A stretch of DNA of 64,000 bases from CAMUQR01 sp963539845 (GTDB lineage Bacteria; Patescibacteriota; Saccharimonadia; Saccharimonadales; Saccharimonadaceae), in contig CAUTML010000003.1 in the NCBI GenBank assembly GCA_963539845.1, positions 1 to 64,000 of the forward strand. Reading direction: 5' to 3'. Numbering within the stretch: position 1 is the first letter of the stretch; the number at the start of each line of letters is the position of its first letter. Shown piece after piece: positions 16,088 to 24,252 of this stretch. Position numbers and translations under genes: made by a program. The notes beneath the pieces were generated by a model. The model saw only the letters and a program-made list of their open reading frames with translations. It was not told where the DNA came from and ran no database searches.

Positions 16088-17965
16088 TTACACCGTCCAC
16101 AATTCTACATCATAGCTTTTACAGGTTTGAACCAGATTAGTTTTGAGCTGGTTGTCGCCCTGGAAGGCGTCGTCGAGGATAACAAACTTACTCGGAGTCA
16201 GATCGGTGATAATGGCACGCAACTGATCTAACGTCGGCTTGGCGTGTTCATTGAGGTATAGTACTGGTTGACCCTCTGACAAATTATCCTCGGCCACAAC
16301 TTGATGAACATGCAGTCCATCGACATCGACGGTTTTAGTCCGCGTGGTCAACGGCAAGCCCATTTTCAACAGCACTTCCACTAACAAATCTTCCTCGCTA
16401 GCATTATCATTACTACTTTCACGCATCAGGTCTAGGCGCGCCTGCAGTTCGGTCAAATCACCTGTCGGCGCACTTTGCCACTTGGTGAAATTGGTGTCAG
16501 CCAGTTTGTAAGTGCGATATCCAACATCCAGCGGCGTCTCGCGCTCATCCAGTTTGTCAGCAAAGTCAGCCTTAATCTTTTCGCCCGCCCGATTGATCCG
16601 CTCACGGGCAATATCGCTAATCTTTCTATAGCCAGCCTTAAACGCCTCGCTCTTTTCGTCGGTCGGCTCAGGCAACTGCACCATGATATGCTTGCGATTA
16701 CCGCCATCTTCGGCGTTGAGTTGCATGACGGCGTGAGCAGTGGTGGCTGAACCAGCGAAGAAGTCAAGAATGATCGAGTTTCTGTATGTTGCCGTTCCTA
16801 GTATCTTCTTCATCAAAATTATTGGTTTTGGATATGAAAATTCGACAGTTTTTCCCATAAGCTCTTCAAAATCTTTTCTGCCAACTGTTGTACCTCCATA
16901 CAAAAGTATAGATAAGAGAAATGTAGTTCGACGCTCGTCGGTTGGAATTATTAAACGCGGCTGCTTATGTCCATCAGACCCCCAGAATATTAGATCCTCT
17001 TGAATCAACCTCTCTATTTCATCCTTACTCCATTTCCATTGTCGAGTAAATTTATCGCCTGATGGGTTTGTTATAGTGAAATAGTTTTTATGATCACATC
17101 TTTCGTTGTCCGAGTTTACTGCAAGATTTGCTGTCTGCAATTCATTCTCTTTGCCTTTGAGCGGTTCATTGACCTTAATAAAGTTTGTAAGGTTTTTGTT
17201 TCTATATGCAACAATGATGTATTCATGAATACTACGAAACCTCTGCGTAGCCTTTAATGTTCCAGACGACCCTTCGGACTCCTTATTCCATACCATAATT
17301 TCAACATTATCTTCCCCAAAAATCTCATCACAAATCTTTTTCAAATTCGCTTGCTCAGCGTCATCAATCGAAATAAACATCACCCCGTCATCGGTCAACA
17401 AATTACGCGCCAGCTTCAAACGCGGATACATCATGTTCAGCCAGTTGCTGTGATAACGACCGGCAGTTTCGGTGTTGGTACTAATCTTTTTATTGCCTTC
17501 GTCCACCTGCTGGCTAAACTCCAGGTAATTTTGCAGACCTTCCTTGAAATTATCCGGATAGACAAAATCTTTGCCAGTGTTATACGGCGGATCGATGTAA
17601 ATCATCTTGATACTGTTGTGGTACTGCTTTTGCAAGACTTTCAGCACCTCGAGGTTATCGCCCTCGATGAAAATGTTATTGGTCGTATCCCAATCTTTGC
17701 TCTCGTACTTGGCGGGTCGGAGCGTCGCAGTCGTCGGGTCCTGAGCTGCCCGCAACGCCTGCCTCTTACCCGGCCAAAACAGCCCGAACCGCTCATTCGG
17801 CTCGCCAGCATCCTCCGCCAGCAGCTCCTTCAACTTAACGACATCCACCTTGCCATCGGCAATCGCCTCCGGCACTAACTCTTCCAGCTGTTTAGCTAGG
17901 CCAGTGCGGAAGTTGGGGGAAGCGCCACTGAGTTGGTGGTTGTTTATATCATCGTATTTATCCAT
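16088..17965 (-). CDS. mod: type III DNA methyltransferase, Mod subunit
   Basis: 625 residues; methylates adenine at the system's recognition site and supplies target recognition to Res. Beta-class motif order: catalytic DPPY (125-128, in MIYIDPPYNTG) precedes the AdoMet motif DFFAGSATTAHAV (about 400). The target-recognition domain lies between them (about 210-395), and its DNA is visibly more AT-rich than the flanking parts, as expected for an exchanged recognition module. The conserved N-terminal region (GLFWPGKRQAL) fits the Mod family. First gene of the mod-NYN-res operon. Confidence 0.94.
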   Translation of the reverse strand: MDKYDDINNHQLSGASPNFRTGLAKQLEELVPEAIADGKVDVVKLKELLAEDAGEPNERFGLFWPGKRQALRAAQDPTTATLRPAKYESKDWDTTNNIFIEGDNLEVLKVLQKQYHNSIKMIYIDPPYNTGKDFVYPDNFKEGLQNYLEFSQQVDEGNKKISTNTETAGRYHSNWLNMMYPRLKLARNLLTDDGVMFISIDDAEQANLKKICDEIFGEDNVEIMVWNKESEGSSGTLKATQRFRSIHEYIIVAYRNKNLTNFIKVNEPLKGKENELQTANLAVNSDNERCDHKNYFTITNPSGDKFTRQWKWSKDEIERLIQEDLIFWGSDGHKQPRLIIPTDERRTTFLLSILLYGGTTVGRKDFEELMGKTVEFSYPKPIILMKKILGTATYRNSIILDFFAGSATTAHAVMQLNAEDGGNRKHIMVQLPEPTDEKSEAFKAGYRKISDIARERINRAGEKIKADFADKLDERETPLDVGYRTYKLADTNFTKWQSAPTGDLTELQARLDLMRESSNDNASEEDLLVEVLLKMGLPLTTRTKTVDVDGLHVHQVVAEDNLSEGQPVLYLNEHAKPTLDQLRAIITDLTPSKFVILDDAFQGDNQLKTNLVQTCKSYDVELWTV

Positions 17966-18004
17966 AGTGTTTATAGTCCCTTATCTAATCAATATTATAT
18001 TATA

Positions 18005-18724
18005 CTATATTAGATCTTGAAAACGTTCGCGAAGCAATGTCAGTCGTTCGGATTCGTCTGAAGCTTTAGCCGCTAATATCAGCGAGTGCACATCATCATC
18101 GTCAAGAGCTATTATATACCCTCTTCCATCAGACGAAACATCCTTGCATCTTCGAATAAATAGTTCTTTATTATCAAACTTTCTACATACAATCAAGCCA
18201 AAATATCCACGCCGAACACCAAATCTTCCAGACATCTGATCGAGTTCTGGATTTGCAAGGTCTTGATTGTAGTTTTTGCACTCAACCATTATAAGAGGAG
18301 CGAAATAATTTTCACGCAACCAATGAAAGAAGCCCTCGTTGGCAACATTATCAAAAGTAATATCAATTCTCTTTCTCCCGTCATGGAGCTGGTTCTGAAC
18401 TATTGGGTTGCTAAGCCATGGATAAAATAAAGCTGTTAATATATCTTTCATCAAAGATTCGTATTGATGAGCCATACTGCTACCCGCCTTTAGGACATCT
18501 AGTCTAGAAATCAGCTCATCCCAATTAGGAGATGGCGCTTGCAATGACTCAGCTATATTCGTTTGAGTTAGTGGCTTTCTAGGGTGAGCTCTCTTTTCCT
18601 CACGATACTCACTAAGTGCCTCTGGAAATATGGGCGTATACGTACGATTTTGCTCTTTTCCTGCTTTTCCAAACTTGTCCCTTAGTTCATTTTTTGTTAA
18701 TGGTCTCGTTCTGTTATTTTTCAA
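18005..18724 (-). CDS. C-terminal fragment of the interrupted gene: PD-(D/E)XK-like domain
   Basis: 239 codons from an ATG at 18724 downstream of the TAA. The nuclease-like motif lies in the middle of the fragment (IDITF ... VECKNY), followed by DGRGYIIALDDDDV. No clear ribosome-binding site precedes this ATG, so it looks like a piece of the larger frame rather than an independent gene, although translation from here would still give the whole nuclease core. Confidence 0.55.
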   Translation of the reverse strand: MKNNRTRPLTKNELRDKFGKAGKEQNRTYTPIFPEALSEYREEKRAHPRKPLTQTNIAESLQAPSPNWDELISRLDVLKAGSSMAHQYESLMKDILTALFYPWLSNPIVQNQLHDGRKRIDITFDNVANEGFFHWLRENYFAPLIMVECKNYNQDLANPELDQMSGRFGVRRGYFGLIVCRKFDNKELFIRRCKDVSSDGRGYIIALDDDDVHSLILAAKASDESERLTLLRERFQDLI

Positions 18725-18751
18725 GATCCGTACAATACCCCTAGCGGCTTC

Positions 18752-19447
18752 TTATTCTCCTAGGTACTTCAAAATATATACATTATAATAACTAGCCGCA
18801 TCATAAGTGATATTGTGTCTTACGATTGTTTTCGGCACAAGCAATAATGGTCTATCGTTCACTATTGGAAGAACTTCAAATGACTGTGACCATTCTTGCA
18901 GTATTGAATTCCAAACTCGACCAGAAGCGATCCCTGACTCCATAGGAATGTTATAGTATTCGCACATTTGCTGAGTATATTTAATTAGTTGACCTCTAAT
19001 AATATTTGTCACTATATCTGATATAATGTCTGAGCCAATACCGTCTATTAGCAGAGCTGTATCCTCTAACTCTTGAATTATGCCTGTCTTGGCAGCGGTG
19101 CTATTTTTCAAAGCAAACCACATTTTCTCAGCTAGATCTTGACCCATACCATGACCTTGTGGTTTATTGCGAGAAAAACCAAGTCTAGTTTCGTTAGGCT
19201 CCCCCAATACGGACAAAAGCTTTTTTGCTCTAAGGTCATCGGCGCATATCAATTGAAGAATAAGCGAAAAATAATTCTGTATCAAACTAACGCATTCCCT
19301 ACCCCATTCGCTATCGAATAAATGAAGAGATGTCGGATCAATAAATAAAGGTATATCAGTATCAATTCTTACATCGACAAAATCAAGAGAAGCTTGATTT
19401 CTATCTAGTTTATAATATTCAGAAACCCGCACTCCCTTAATCTCCAT
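18752..19447 (-). CDS. N-terminal fragment of the interrupted gene
   Basis: 231 codons from the ATG at 19447, which overlaps the end of the upstream HigA-like gene. An ATG at 19510 is also open, but those extra residues look like shadow of the HigA-like gene. Conserved-looking blocks are FIDPTSLHLFDSEWG, TRLGFSRNKPQGHGMG and ELEDTALLIDGIGSD. I recognise no named domain. It ends at the TAA that splits it from the nuclease-like part. Confidence 0.55.
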   Translation of the reverse strand: MEIKGVRVSEYYKLDRNQASLDFVDVRIDTDIPLFIDPTSLHLFDSEWGRECVSLIQNYFSLILQLICADDLRAKKLLSVLGEPNETRLGFSRNKPQGHGMGQDLAEKMWFALKNSTAAKTGIIQELEDTALLIDGIGSDIISDIVTNIIRGQLIKYTQQMCEYYNIPMESGIASGRVWNSILQEWSQSFEVLPIVNDRPLLLVPKTIVRHNITYDAASYYNVYILKYLGE

Positions 19448-20510
19448 CGCTTTGAACAATGATTTTACTATGCATATCTTGCATTGCTGAAAATGGTAGC
19501 AACCTATCATTCTTTAATCGCCCGACAACTATGCCTGCATGGATTCCCTGTTGTTTTGCAAATTTTCGAATAGACGTCTTTGATAGATCTTGCCTACTAA
19601 GAAATAGCATATATTCCTTGTCGGGTATAAGTGTTTTTGCAGCAAAATCATCAGCTTCTTTCTCTTCTGTAGACTTAACACTAGAATCAAAACTAATAAA
19701 CTGTTCTCGCTTACCATGCATTAACACATGTCCAATCTCATGAAATAATGTAAACCACATTTTATCAGCATCTCTACCATATGCACTAAGTTGTATAACC
19801 GGTCTTCCGTTGATCCACCGCGTAGCACCACTCGCTTTCGTGCCTCTGATATGAGCTACCGCCACTAAGCCAACTCCTGCGGTAGATAAAAGATTTTGTG
19901 TTTGCTTAAAGAAATCATCTGGCATATAAGCAGTAAGGTTCCTAATTTGAGGCAATACCCTTTTTAGCTGAGCCATATTATACTCAGGTAATTCTGGGAT
20001 TATTTTATTAGCTTCCATTTCACCGCATCGCAACCATGCAGCTAAAAACCCCTCCTTGATATCGATAACGTAACCGCGCCTATAAGCAATTGCTTCAGTG
20101 ACTTGTATATGAGATAGCGAGTTAACCCCAAAGAATTTCCATAGATTAAAGACCCTTTCGGTCCTATCTTTTGTAGCTTTCACCTTACCAAGCTTTGCAA
20201 GTTCACTGTAAGGAAAATTCGGTAACAGCTCCTCCTCGCTTTTTAAGCGCTTTTCTTGATCTATTCGAGCTAGCGTTGCTTTATAGTTCTTATCCAGGTT
20301 ATTCCAAAAAGAAACCGTACCGCCAATAGCATTAACAAGAAGTAGTGCTGTTTCAGCCGTAATAGAGGACGCTCCGTTAATAATTTGGCTAATGTGTTTT
20401 TCTGATAAACCAGTTCTAACCGCGAGCTGCTTTTGTGTCATACCAAGCGCTTCAATAGTTCGCTCTACTATACGTCCCGGGTGAATAGCTTTATGTGGCT
20501 GATAAACCAT
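19437..20510 (-). CDS. higA: HigA-type antitoxin fused to an ImmA/IrrE-like metallopeptidase domain
   Basis: 357 residues. Residues 13-68 form an XRE helix-turn-helix of the HigA addiction-module type (ALGMTQKQLAVRTGLSEKHI). The C-terminal half carries a zinc motif, LFHEIGHVLMH (H257, E258, H261), as in ImmA/IrrE peptidases. HigA neutralises HigB and represses the operon. The ImmA-like part may cleave a regulator under stress. It follows higB by 10 bases with an AAAGGAG site. A 15-bp palindrome in the shared promoter is its likely operator. Confidence 0.85.
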   Translation of the reverse strand: MVYQPHKAIHPGRIVERTIEALGMTQKQLAVRTGLSEKHISQIINGASSITAETALLLVNAIGGTVSFWNNLDKNYKATLARIDQEKRLKSEEELLPNFPYSELAKLGKVKATKDRTERVFNLWKFFGVNSLSHIQVTEAIAYRRGYVIDIKEGFLAAWLRCGEMEANKIIPELPEYNMAQLKRVLPQIRNLTAYMPDDFFKQTQNLLSTAGVGLVAVAHIRGTKASGATRWINGRPVIQLSAYGRDADKMWFTLFHEIGHVLMHGKREQFISFDSSVKSTEEKEADDFAAKTLIPDKEYMLFLSRQDLSKTSIRKFAKQQGIHAGIVVGRLKNDRLLPFSAMQDMHSKIIVQSDGD

Positions 20511-20520
20511 AGTGTCTCCT

Positions 20521-20883
20521 TTAATGTTCGTGGTAGTTAATACATAACTCTTCTACTACGATACGTTTAATAGTTTTAGGATTATCTATCCTGAATGCCG
20601 AATCATTGGCATGATCAGGTCTAAAAATAATGCGAGTTTTCTTGTTTATCCAAACAGAAAACATTCCTTTCTTATCACCAGAGAGCGGATGAGGGTGAAA
20701 TGGAACAGTTGGTAGATCGTATAACGTCTCAGCAGCGGCAAGAGCATCTAGTGTTTCTATAATTTCTTCTGATGTGCAAGGTGCTTTTTTGCGACGAATA
20801 ATTCTATCAATCTCAAGCATATCGTCAGAGGATGCATCATTGACCGCTTTTTCGATCTTCAGAGTCGCAAATCCTATTATCAT
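20521..20883 (-). CDS. higB: HigB/RelE-family toxin, plasmid-killer type
   Basis: 120 residues with the shape of the HigB killer family: a helical N-terminus, then a compact sheet (GDKKGMFSVWINKKTRIIFRP), with VPFHPHPLSGDKKG as the conserved centre. HigB toxins are ribosome-dependent mRNA endonucleases. The toxin-before-antitoxin order is the Hig arrangement. The start has TAGGAG. The N-terminal extension (IEKAVNDASSDDMLE) is slightly longer than usual. Confidence 0.78.
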   Translation of the reverse strand: MIIGFATLKIEKAVNDASSDDMLEIDRIIRRKKAPCTSEEIIETLDALAAAETLYDLPTVPFHPHPLSGDKKGMFSVWINKKTRIIFRPDHANDSAFRIDNPKTIKRIVVEELCINYHEH

Positions 20884-20919
20884 AGTACTCCTATCTCATC
20901 ATTATGTCAATAGTTTTGT

Positions 20920-20965
20920 TTACCATATTGGTAATTATTATATTATAAAACACATTAAAATTCAA
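20920..20965 (-). promoter_or_regulatory. higBA promoter and palindromic operator
   Basis: TTGAAT (20960-20965), a 17-base spacer and TATAAT (20937-20942). The expected start (about 20930) falls inside the perfect inverted repeat TTACCA-N3-TGGTAA (20920-20934). This fits autorepression by the HTH antitoxin. Confidence 0.65.
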
Positions 20966-21012
20966 CCGCACTTTTACTATTATATAGCGCAAAAGTTCTC
21001 CGCAGTTACTCA

Positions 21013-21279
21013 CTAATAAAAACCGCCACATCTAACTGTTAATAGTTTTTTGGTCTGAAGACCGATAGTGTCATGCGATCGTAAAGGTTGTATGAGCATT
21101 AAAATACCATGCAATCTACCCGTATTCTTTAGATAGCTTGCAAACTTTATAGCCCTTATGCTAGACCAAGCGTCTTTGCAATCAAGAGAAAGATACATGT
21201 CATTGATATGAGCAGATTCGTCTATATATACATTGATTGTGTTTAAAACGTTTCTATATTTTTTCACCTCCATAATCAT
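21013..21279 (-). CDS. hypothetical protein, 88 residues, possibly a remnant
   Basis: An open frame between the SNF2 helicase and higBA, starting just after the helicase stop. The stretch NVYIDESAHI recalls the YIDESG opening of DUF3800 nuclease-like proteins, but the protein is far too short, so it may be the eroded start of such a gene. A GGAGGTG occurs inside codons 3-5 rather than before the ATG, so the true start is unclear. Low confidence that it is expressed. Confidence 0.4.
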   Translation of the reverse strand: MIMEVKKYRNVLNTINVYIDESAHINDMYLSLDCKDAWSSIRAIKFASYLKNTGRLHGILMLIQPLRSHDTIGLQTKKLLTVRCGGFY

Positions 21280-21300
21280 ACATTTCTACTTGTAAGTGAC

Positions 21301-24150
21301 TTATCGTATGGCAAATTCGATAGTAAATAGTTTCTCGGTAATTACCCCGCCCTCTGAGGCTTGTTGTGCTAGAGCTATCTTATCGGATATCTGTTCGTCC
21401 ATACTGTCCTCGAGATCGTATTTCTCGCGGTTAAGCGTGCGGACTTTTTTGCGTAAGACTTGGACTTCGCTAGCGATTTTTAGACGAGAAGCGGCATTGC
21501 CAGCCTGGCGTTCTTGTTTTTGCAGGTCTCGGATCTTCGCTTCAATTTTATCGACTTTCATCTCGTATTCGACAATTTTGTCTTTGTATTGACGTTCGAG
21601 GAGGTCTTTTTTATCAAGATAAGCTTCGGTGTTGCGACTTTTAACTTCGGCTTGGCGCTCAGCCGCTTGTTGATCAAGAAAAGCTTTGAGAGATTGACTG
21701 ACTTTTACTTCAATTGGTTTTATATCAGCAACAGACAAATCAAGTATTTTACGGCAAGTCTCCGTGTCAAGCAACACCCCGTCGTCTGTCTGCGCCGACG
21801 CCAAAATATAACTTTCACTCATATCCGACGAATCAATCTTCATCGGAAAAGTTACCTGCTCAACAACCATCGTGCCGTGCGTCCCGATTAGCTTTTTGAC
21901 TTCTGCAGCCACGCGATCTGATCGACTGATGCTAAATGTCAGTTCTGCCGGAGATGTTGAAACATTTTTAGCCTCACGACGGACATACTCAGCCAAAGTG
22001 TCGGCATATTTATATTGACGAGCGTGCGGTATACGTTCCGTTTTGTAAAAATATTTGCCAACTTCGATGTTTTGTTGGGGCGCGATTTTTAAATCAAAAA
22101 TATGCTCATTTTCAAACGACACATTATCGCGCAAAACATAACGCGTCAACCCCATAAATAATCGTTCAAAACGCGTAAAAGCCTCTTCAGCCTGTTCGTC
22201 ATAGCGACGGAATCGATCTTGCACATGAGGATCAAGCCCCTCAAAAATCCGAGCCCGAGCCGACCGTTGTTCATTGTCAATTTCGGATTTAAATTCTTTT
22301 TGCAATTGCTCAAAACGACGATTAATTTCGTTATTTGTGCGACAAGTATTTAAAATTTCACTAATTTTCTTTTCAAAATCTAAGCCATTTTCAATCGCAC
22401 CAAGCACGTCATTACTGGCGCCAAAAGTACTTTTAAACAAATTAAATTTATTGGTCAAAAGTTCCAAAATTCGTTGCTCAGCTATGTTGCCTTCGTTGCT
22501 AAAATTGACTACCACGACATCATATTTTTGCCCCATGCGATGAACACGTCCAATGCGCTGTTCGACACGTTGCGGATTCCACGGCAAGTCGTAATTAATC
22601 AGCAAAGAACAAAATTGCAAGTTAATACCCTCGCTAGCTGCCTCGGTAGCAATCATAATTTGCGTGTCGTCGTCTTTGAACCTGTCAATCAGCGCCTTAC
22701 GTCGATCAGCCGATTCGATGCCAGTAACCACATCAGAATCTTGATTATCTATCAACCACTGACGATAAATTGCAGTGCTTTCTGGCGAATTATTCTGCCC
22801 ATTAAATAAAATAATTTTGCCGTCAAAACCTTGTTTTTTTAAGGTTTGGGCAATGTAATTTTGAGTTAGGGTTGATTCGGTAAAAATAATGGCTTTGCGA
22901 GCAGCTTTTGATTCCAACGCATTAAAACCGACATTGATGGCTTCGACTAGCTTTTCAGCCTTGACATTCTCCTTGATTGAATCGGCAAAGTCGGCGTATG
23001 ATTTTAACTCTTCTATTTCAGCTAAAAACTCGGCACGTTCTTTGGCAGACTCAATTATATAATCATCATAAGCACCAGCTTCCTCGAACGCCTCAATTTC
23101 TTCCTCGCTCAAGTCATCCAACTCATTGATTAAACCACCGCGATTATCACGCACTTTACCCAGAGCATATTCCTCTTCCATACGCCGTACAATATTCCGA
23201 AGCGTACTAGCCACAGCAAAAGTTGACGAACCAAGACGTTTACGAAGAATTAGAGCTGATAAATGACGCTGAGAAGAAGCAAAAGCATACAATTTATCAC
23301 GGTGAAGGTAGTTATCTACCAACTCATACAGCCTCTGTTCGTCGCCGGACGGTTCAAAACAAACAGTTTTAGCAATGCGATTAGTGTATTTAATGTATTT
23401 CTTAGCTTCTGAACGCAAAGTGCGCTTAGCGATTTTGCTCATACGCGAACGGAGTTCATCAAGCGCAAATGGATGATTCGACTTGATATAACGCTGGCGA
23501 AAAACATCAAGTTTATAAAAATATTTAGGATCAACAACTGACACTAAACCATATAATTCTTCGAGTCTATTTTGCAGAGGCGTGGCTGTCAAAAGGAGTG
23601 ATTTTTCGGAACCTTTGGCGATATCAGAAACCGCACTAGCGATGCCCTTTTGGTTGTTGTAAAAATTCCTTAACTTATGCGCCTCATCCAGAACTAGCAA
23701 ATTCCAGCTGTTTGAAAGTTTTAGTGAATGACGATTGGCAAATTCATAAGAACAAATATAAATGCCGTCCTTATCGATGGCTTTTTTTGTTTTAATCCAC
23801 TTCGCGTCAATAACAGTTGCTGGCAGATTAAATTTTTCTTGCAACTCTTGTGCCCACTGCTGACGTAAACTTGACGGTGTGATAATTAAAATCTTTCGTT
23901 TGCGTTCTGAATAGTATTGCATGATAACAATACCCGCTTCGATAGTTTTACCGAGACCAACTTCATCCGCCAAGATAATACCACGAGCTGTTGGCGAGTT
24001 TAATGCAAATAGTGCCGCATCGATTTGATGTGGTGTTGGGATAATTTGAGCGTCAAACATCAAGCCAGATAATTTAGCAACGTCGTCATTAGCATAGACT
24101 CGTTCGAGTTCATGCACGACATACTTGGCTTGATAATTAGAAGATATCAT
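21301..24150 (-). CDS. SNF2/RapA-like DEAH helicase with C-terminal coiled coil
   Basis: 949 residues, an ATP-dependent DNA translocase of the SNF2 superfamily. N-terminal core: LADEVGLGKTIEAG (Walker A, 60-73), SSLRQQW, LLVLDEAHKLRN (DEAH 155-158) and TATPLQNR. C-terminal core: FTEST, IATEAASEGINLQFC and RVEQRIGRVHRMGQ. The last 140 residues contain a long charged coiled coil. Proteins of this layout often sit beside restriction-modification genes, and here it lies upstream of the type III RM/toxin island. A general transcription-recycling role like RapA is the alternative. The ATG is six bases after TGCTATAAT (leaderless). Confidence 0.88.
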   Translation of the reverse strand: MISSNYQAKYVVHELERVYANDDVAKLSGLMFDAQIIPTPHQIDAALFALNSPTARGIILADEVGLGKTIEAGIVIMQYYSERKRKILIITPSSLRQQWAQELQEKFNLPATVIDAKWIKTKKAIDKDGIYICSYEFANRHSLKLSNSWNLLVLDEAHKLRNFYNNQKGIASAVSDIAKGSEKSLLLTATPLQNRLEELYGLVSVVDPKYFYKLDVFRQRYIKSNHPFALDELRSRMSKIAKRTLRSEAKKYIKYTNRIAKTVCFEPSGDEQRLYELVDNYLHRDKLYAFASSQRHLSALILRKRLGSSTFAVASTLRNIVRRMEEEYALGKVRDNRGGLINELDDLSEEEIEAFEEAGAYDDYIIESAKERAEFLAEIEELKSYADFADSIKENVKAEKLVEAINVGFNALESKAARKAIIFTESTLTQNYIAQTLKKQGFDGKIILFNGQNNSPESTAIYRQWLIDNQDSDVVTGIESADRRKALIDRFKDDDTQIMIATEAASEGINLQFCSLLINYDLPWNPQRVEQRIGRVHRMGQKYDVVVVNFSNEGNIAEQRILELLTNKFNLFKSTFGASNDVLGAIENGLDFEKKISEILNTCRTNNEINRRFEQLQKEFKSEIDNEQRSARARIFEGLDPHVQDRFRRYDEQAEEAFTRFERLFMGLTRYVLRDNVSFENEHIFDLKIAPQQNIEVGKYFYKTERIPHARQYKYADTLAEYVRREAKNVSTSPAELTFSISRSDRVAAEVKKLIGTHGTMVVEQVTFPMKIDSSDMSESYILASAQTDDGVLLDTETCRKILDLSVADIKPIEVKVSQSLKAFLDQQAAERQAEVKSRNTEAYLDKKDLLERQYKDKIVEYEMKVDKIEAKIRDLQKQERQAGNAASRLKIASEVQVLRKKVRTLNREKYDLEDSMDEQISDKIALAQQASEGGVITEKLFTIEFAIR

Positions 24151-24156
24151 GGTGTT

Positions 24157-24165
24157 ATTATAGCA
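24157..24165 (-). promoter_or_regulatory. extended -10 promoter of the SNF2 helicase, leaderless
   Basis: TGCTATAAT on the minus strand, ending six bases before the ATG at 24150. Confidence 0.6.
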
Positions 24166-24252
24166 TATTTTATAAAACCGATTTTCGCTCCGATCTTAGC
24201 CTCGCAACCAAAAACTGAAAATACTCAGGATACTTTGCTTCTAGCGACTAAG

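Larger units (their letters stand above)
18005..19447 (-). pseudogene. PD-(D/E)XK nuclease-like gene interrupted by one in-frame TAA
   Basis: Two open stretches in the same frame, 19447-18755 and 18751-18005, are separated by a single TAA at 18752-18754. The frame continues without any shift (LKYLGE-stop-EAARGIVRIL). Joined, they give about 480 residues: an N-terminal domain I cannot name (RVSEYYKLDRNQASLDFVDV; DIPLFIDP; GIGSDIISDIVTNIIR) and a C-terminal nuclease-like core, RKRIDITFDN followed by LIMVECKNY, the D...ExK pattern of restriction-type enzymes. The start at 19447 overlaps the HigA-like gene by 11 bases. It sits between a toxin-antitoxin pair and mod, so a defence role is likely. 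It is probably inactive or made as two pieces. Confidence 0.7.

Noticed and set aside
17351..17878. Long plus-strand open frame opposite mod (175 codons)
   Set aside because: It mirrors the mod reading frame, has no start signal and no family character; mod has all type III methylase motifs.
12497..24150. Prophage or integrative element
   Set aside because: No integrase, structural or replication genes. A tRNA-Lys borders the island, but I found no repeated tRNA end at the far side.
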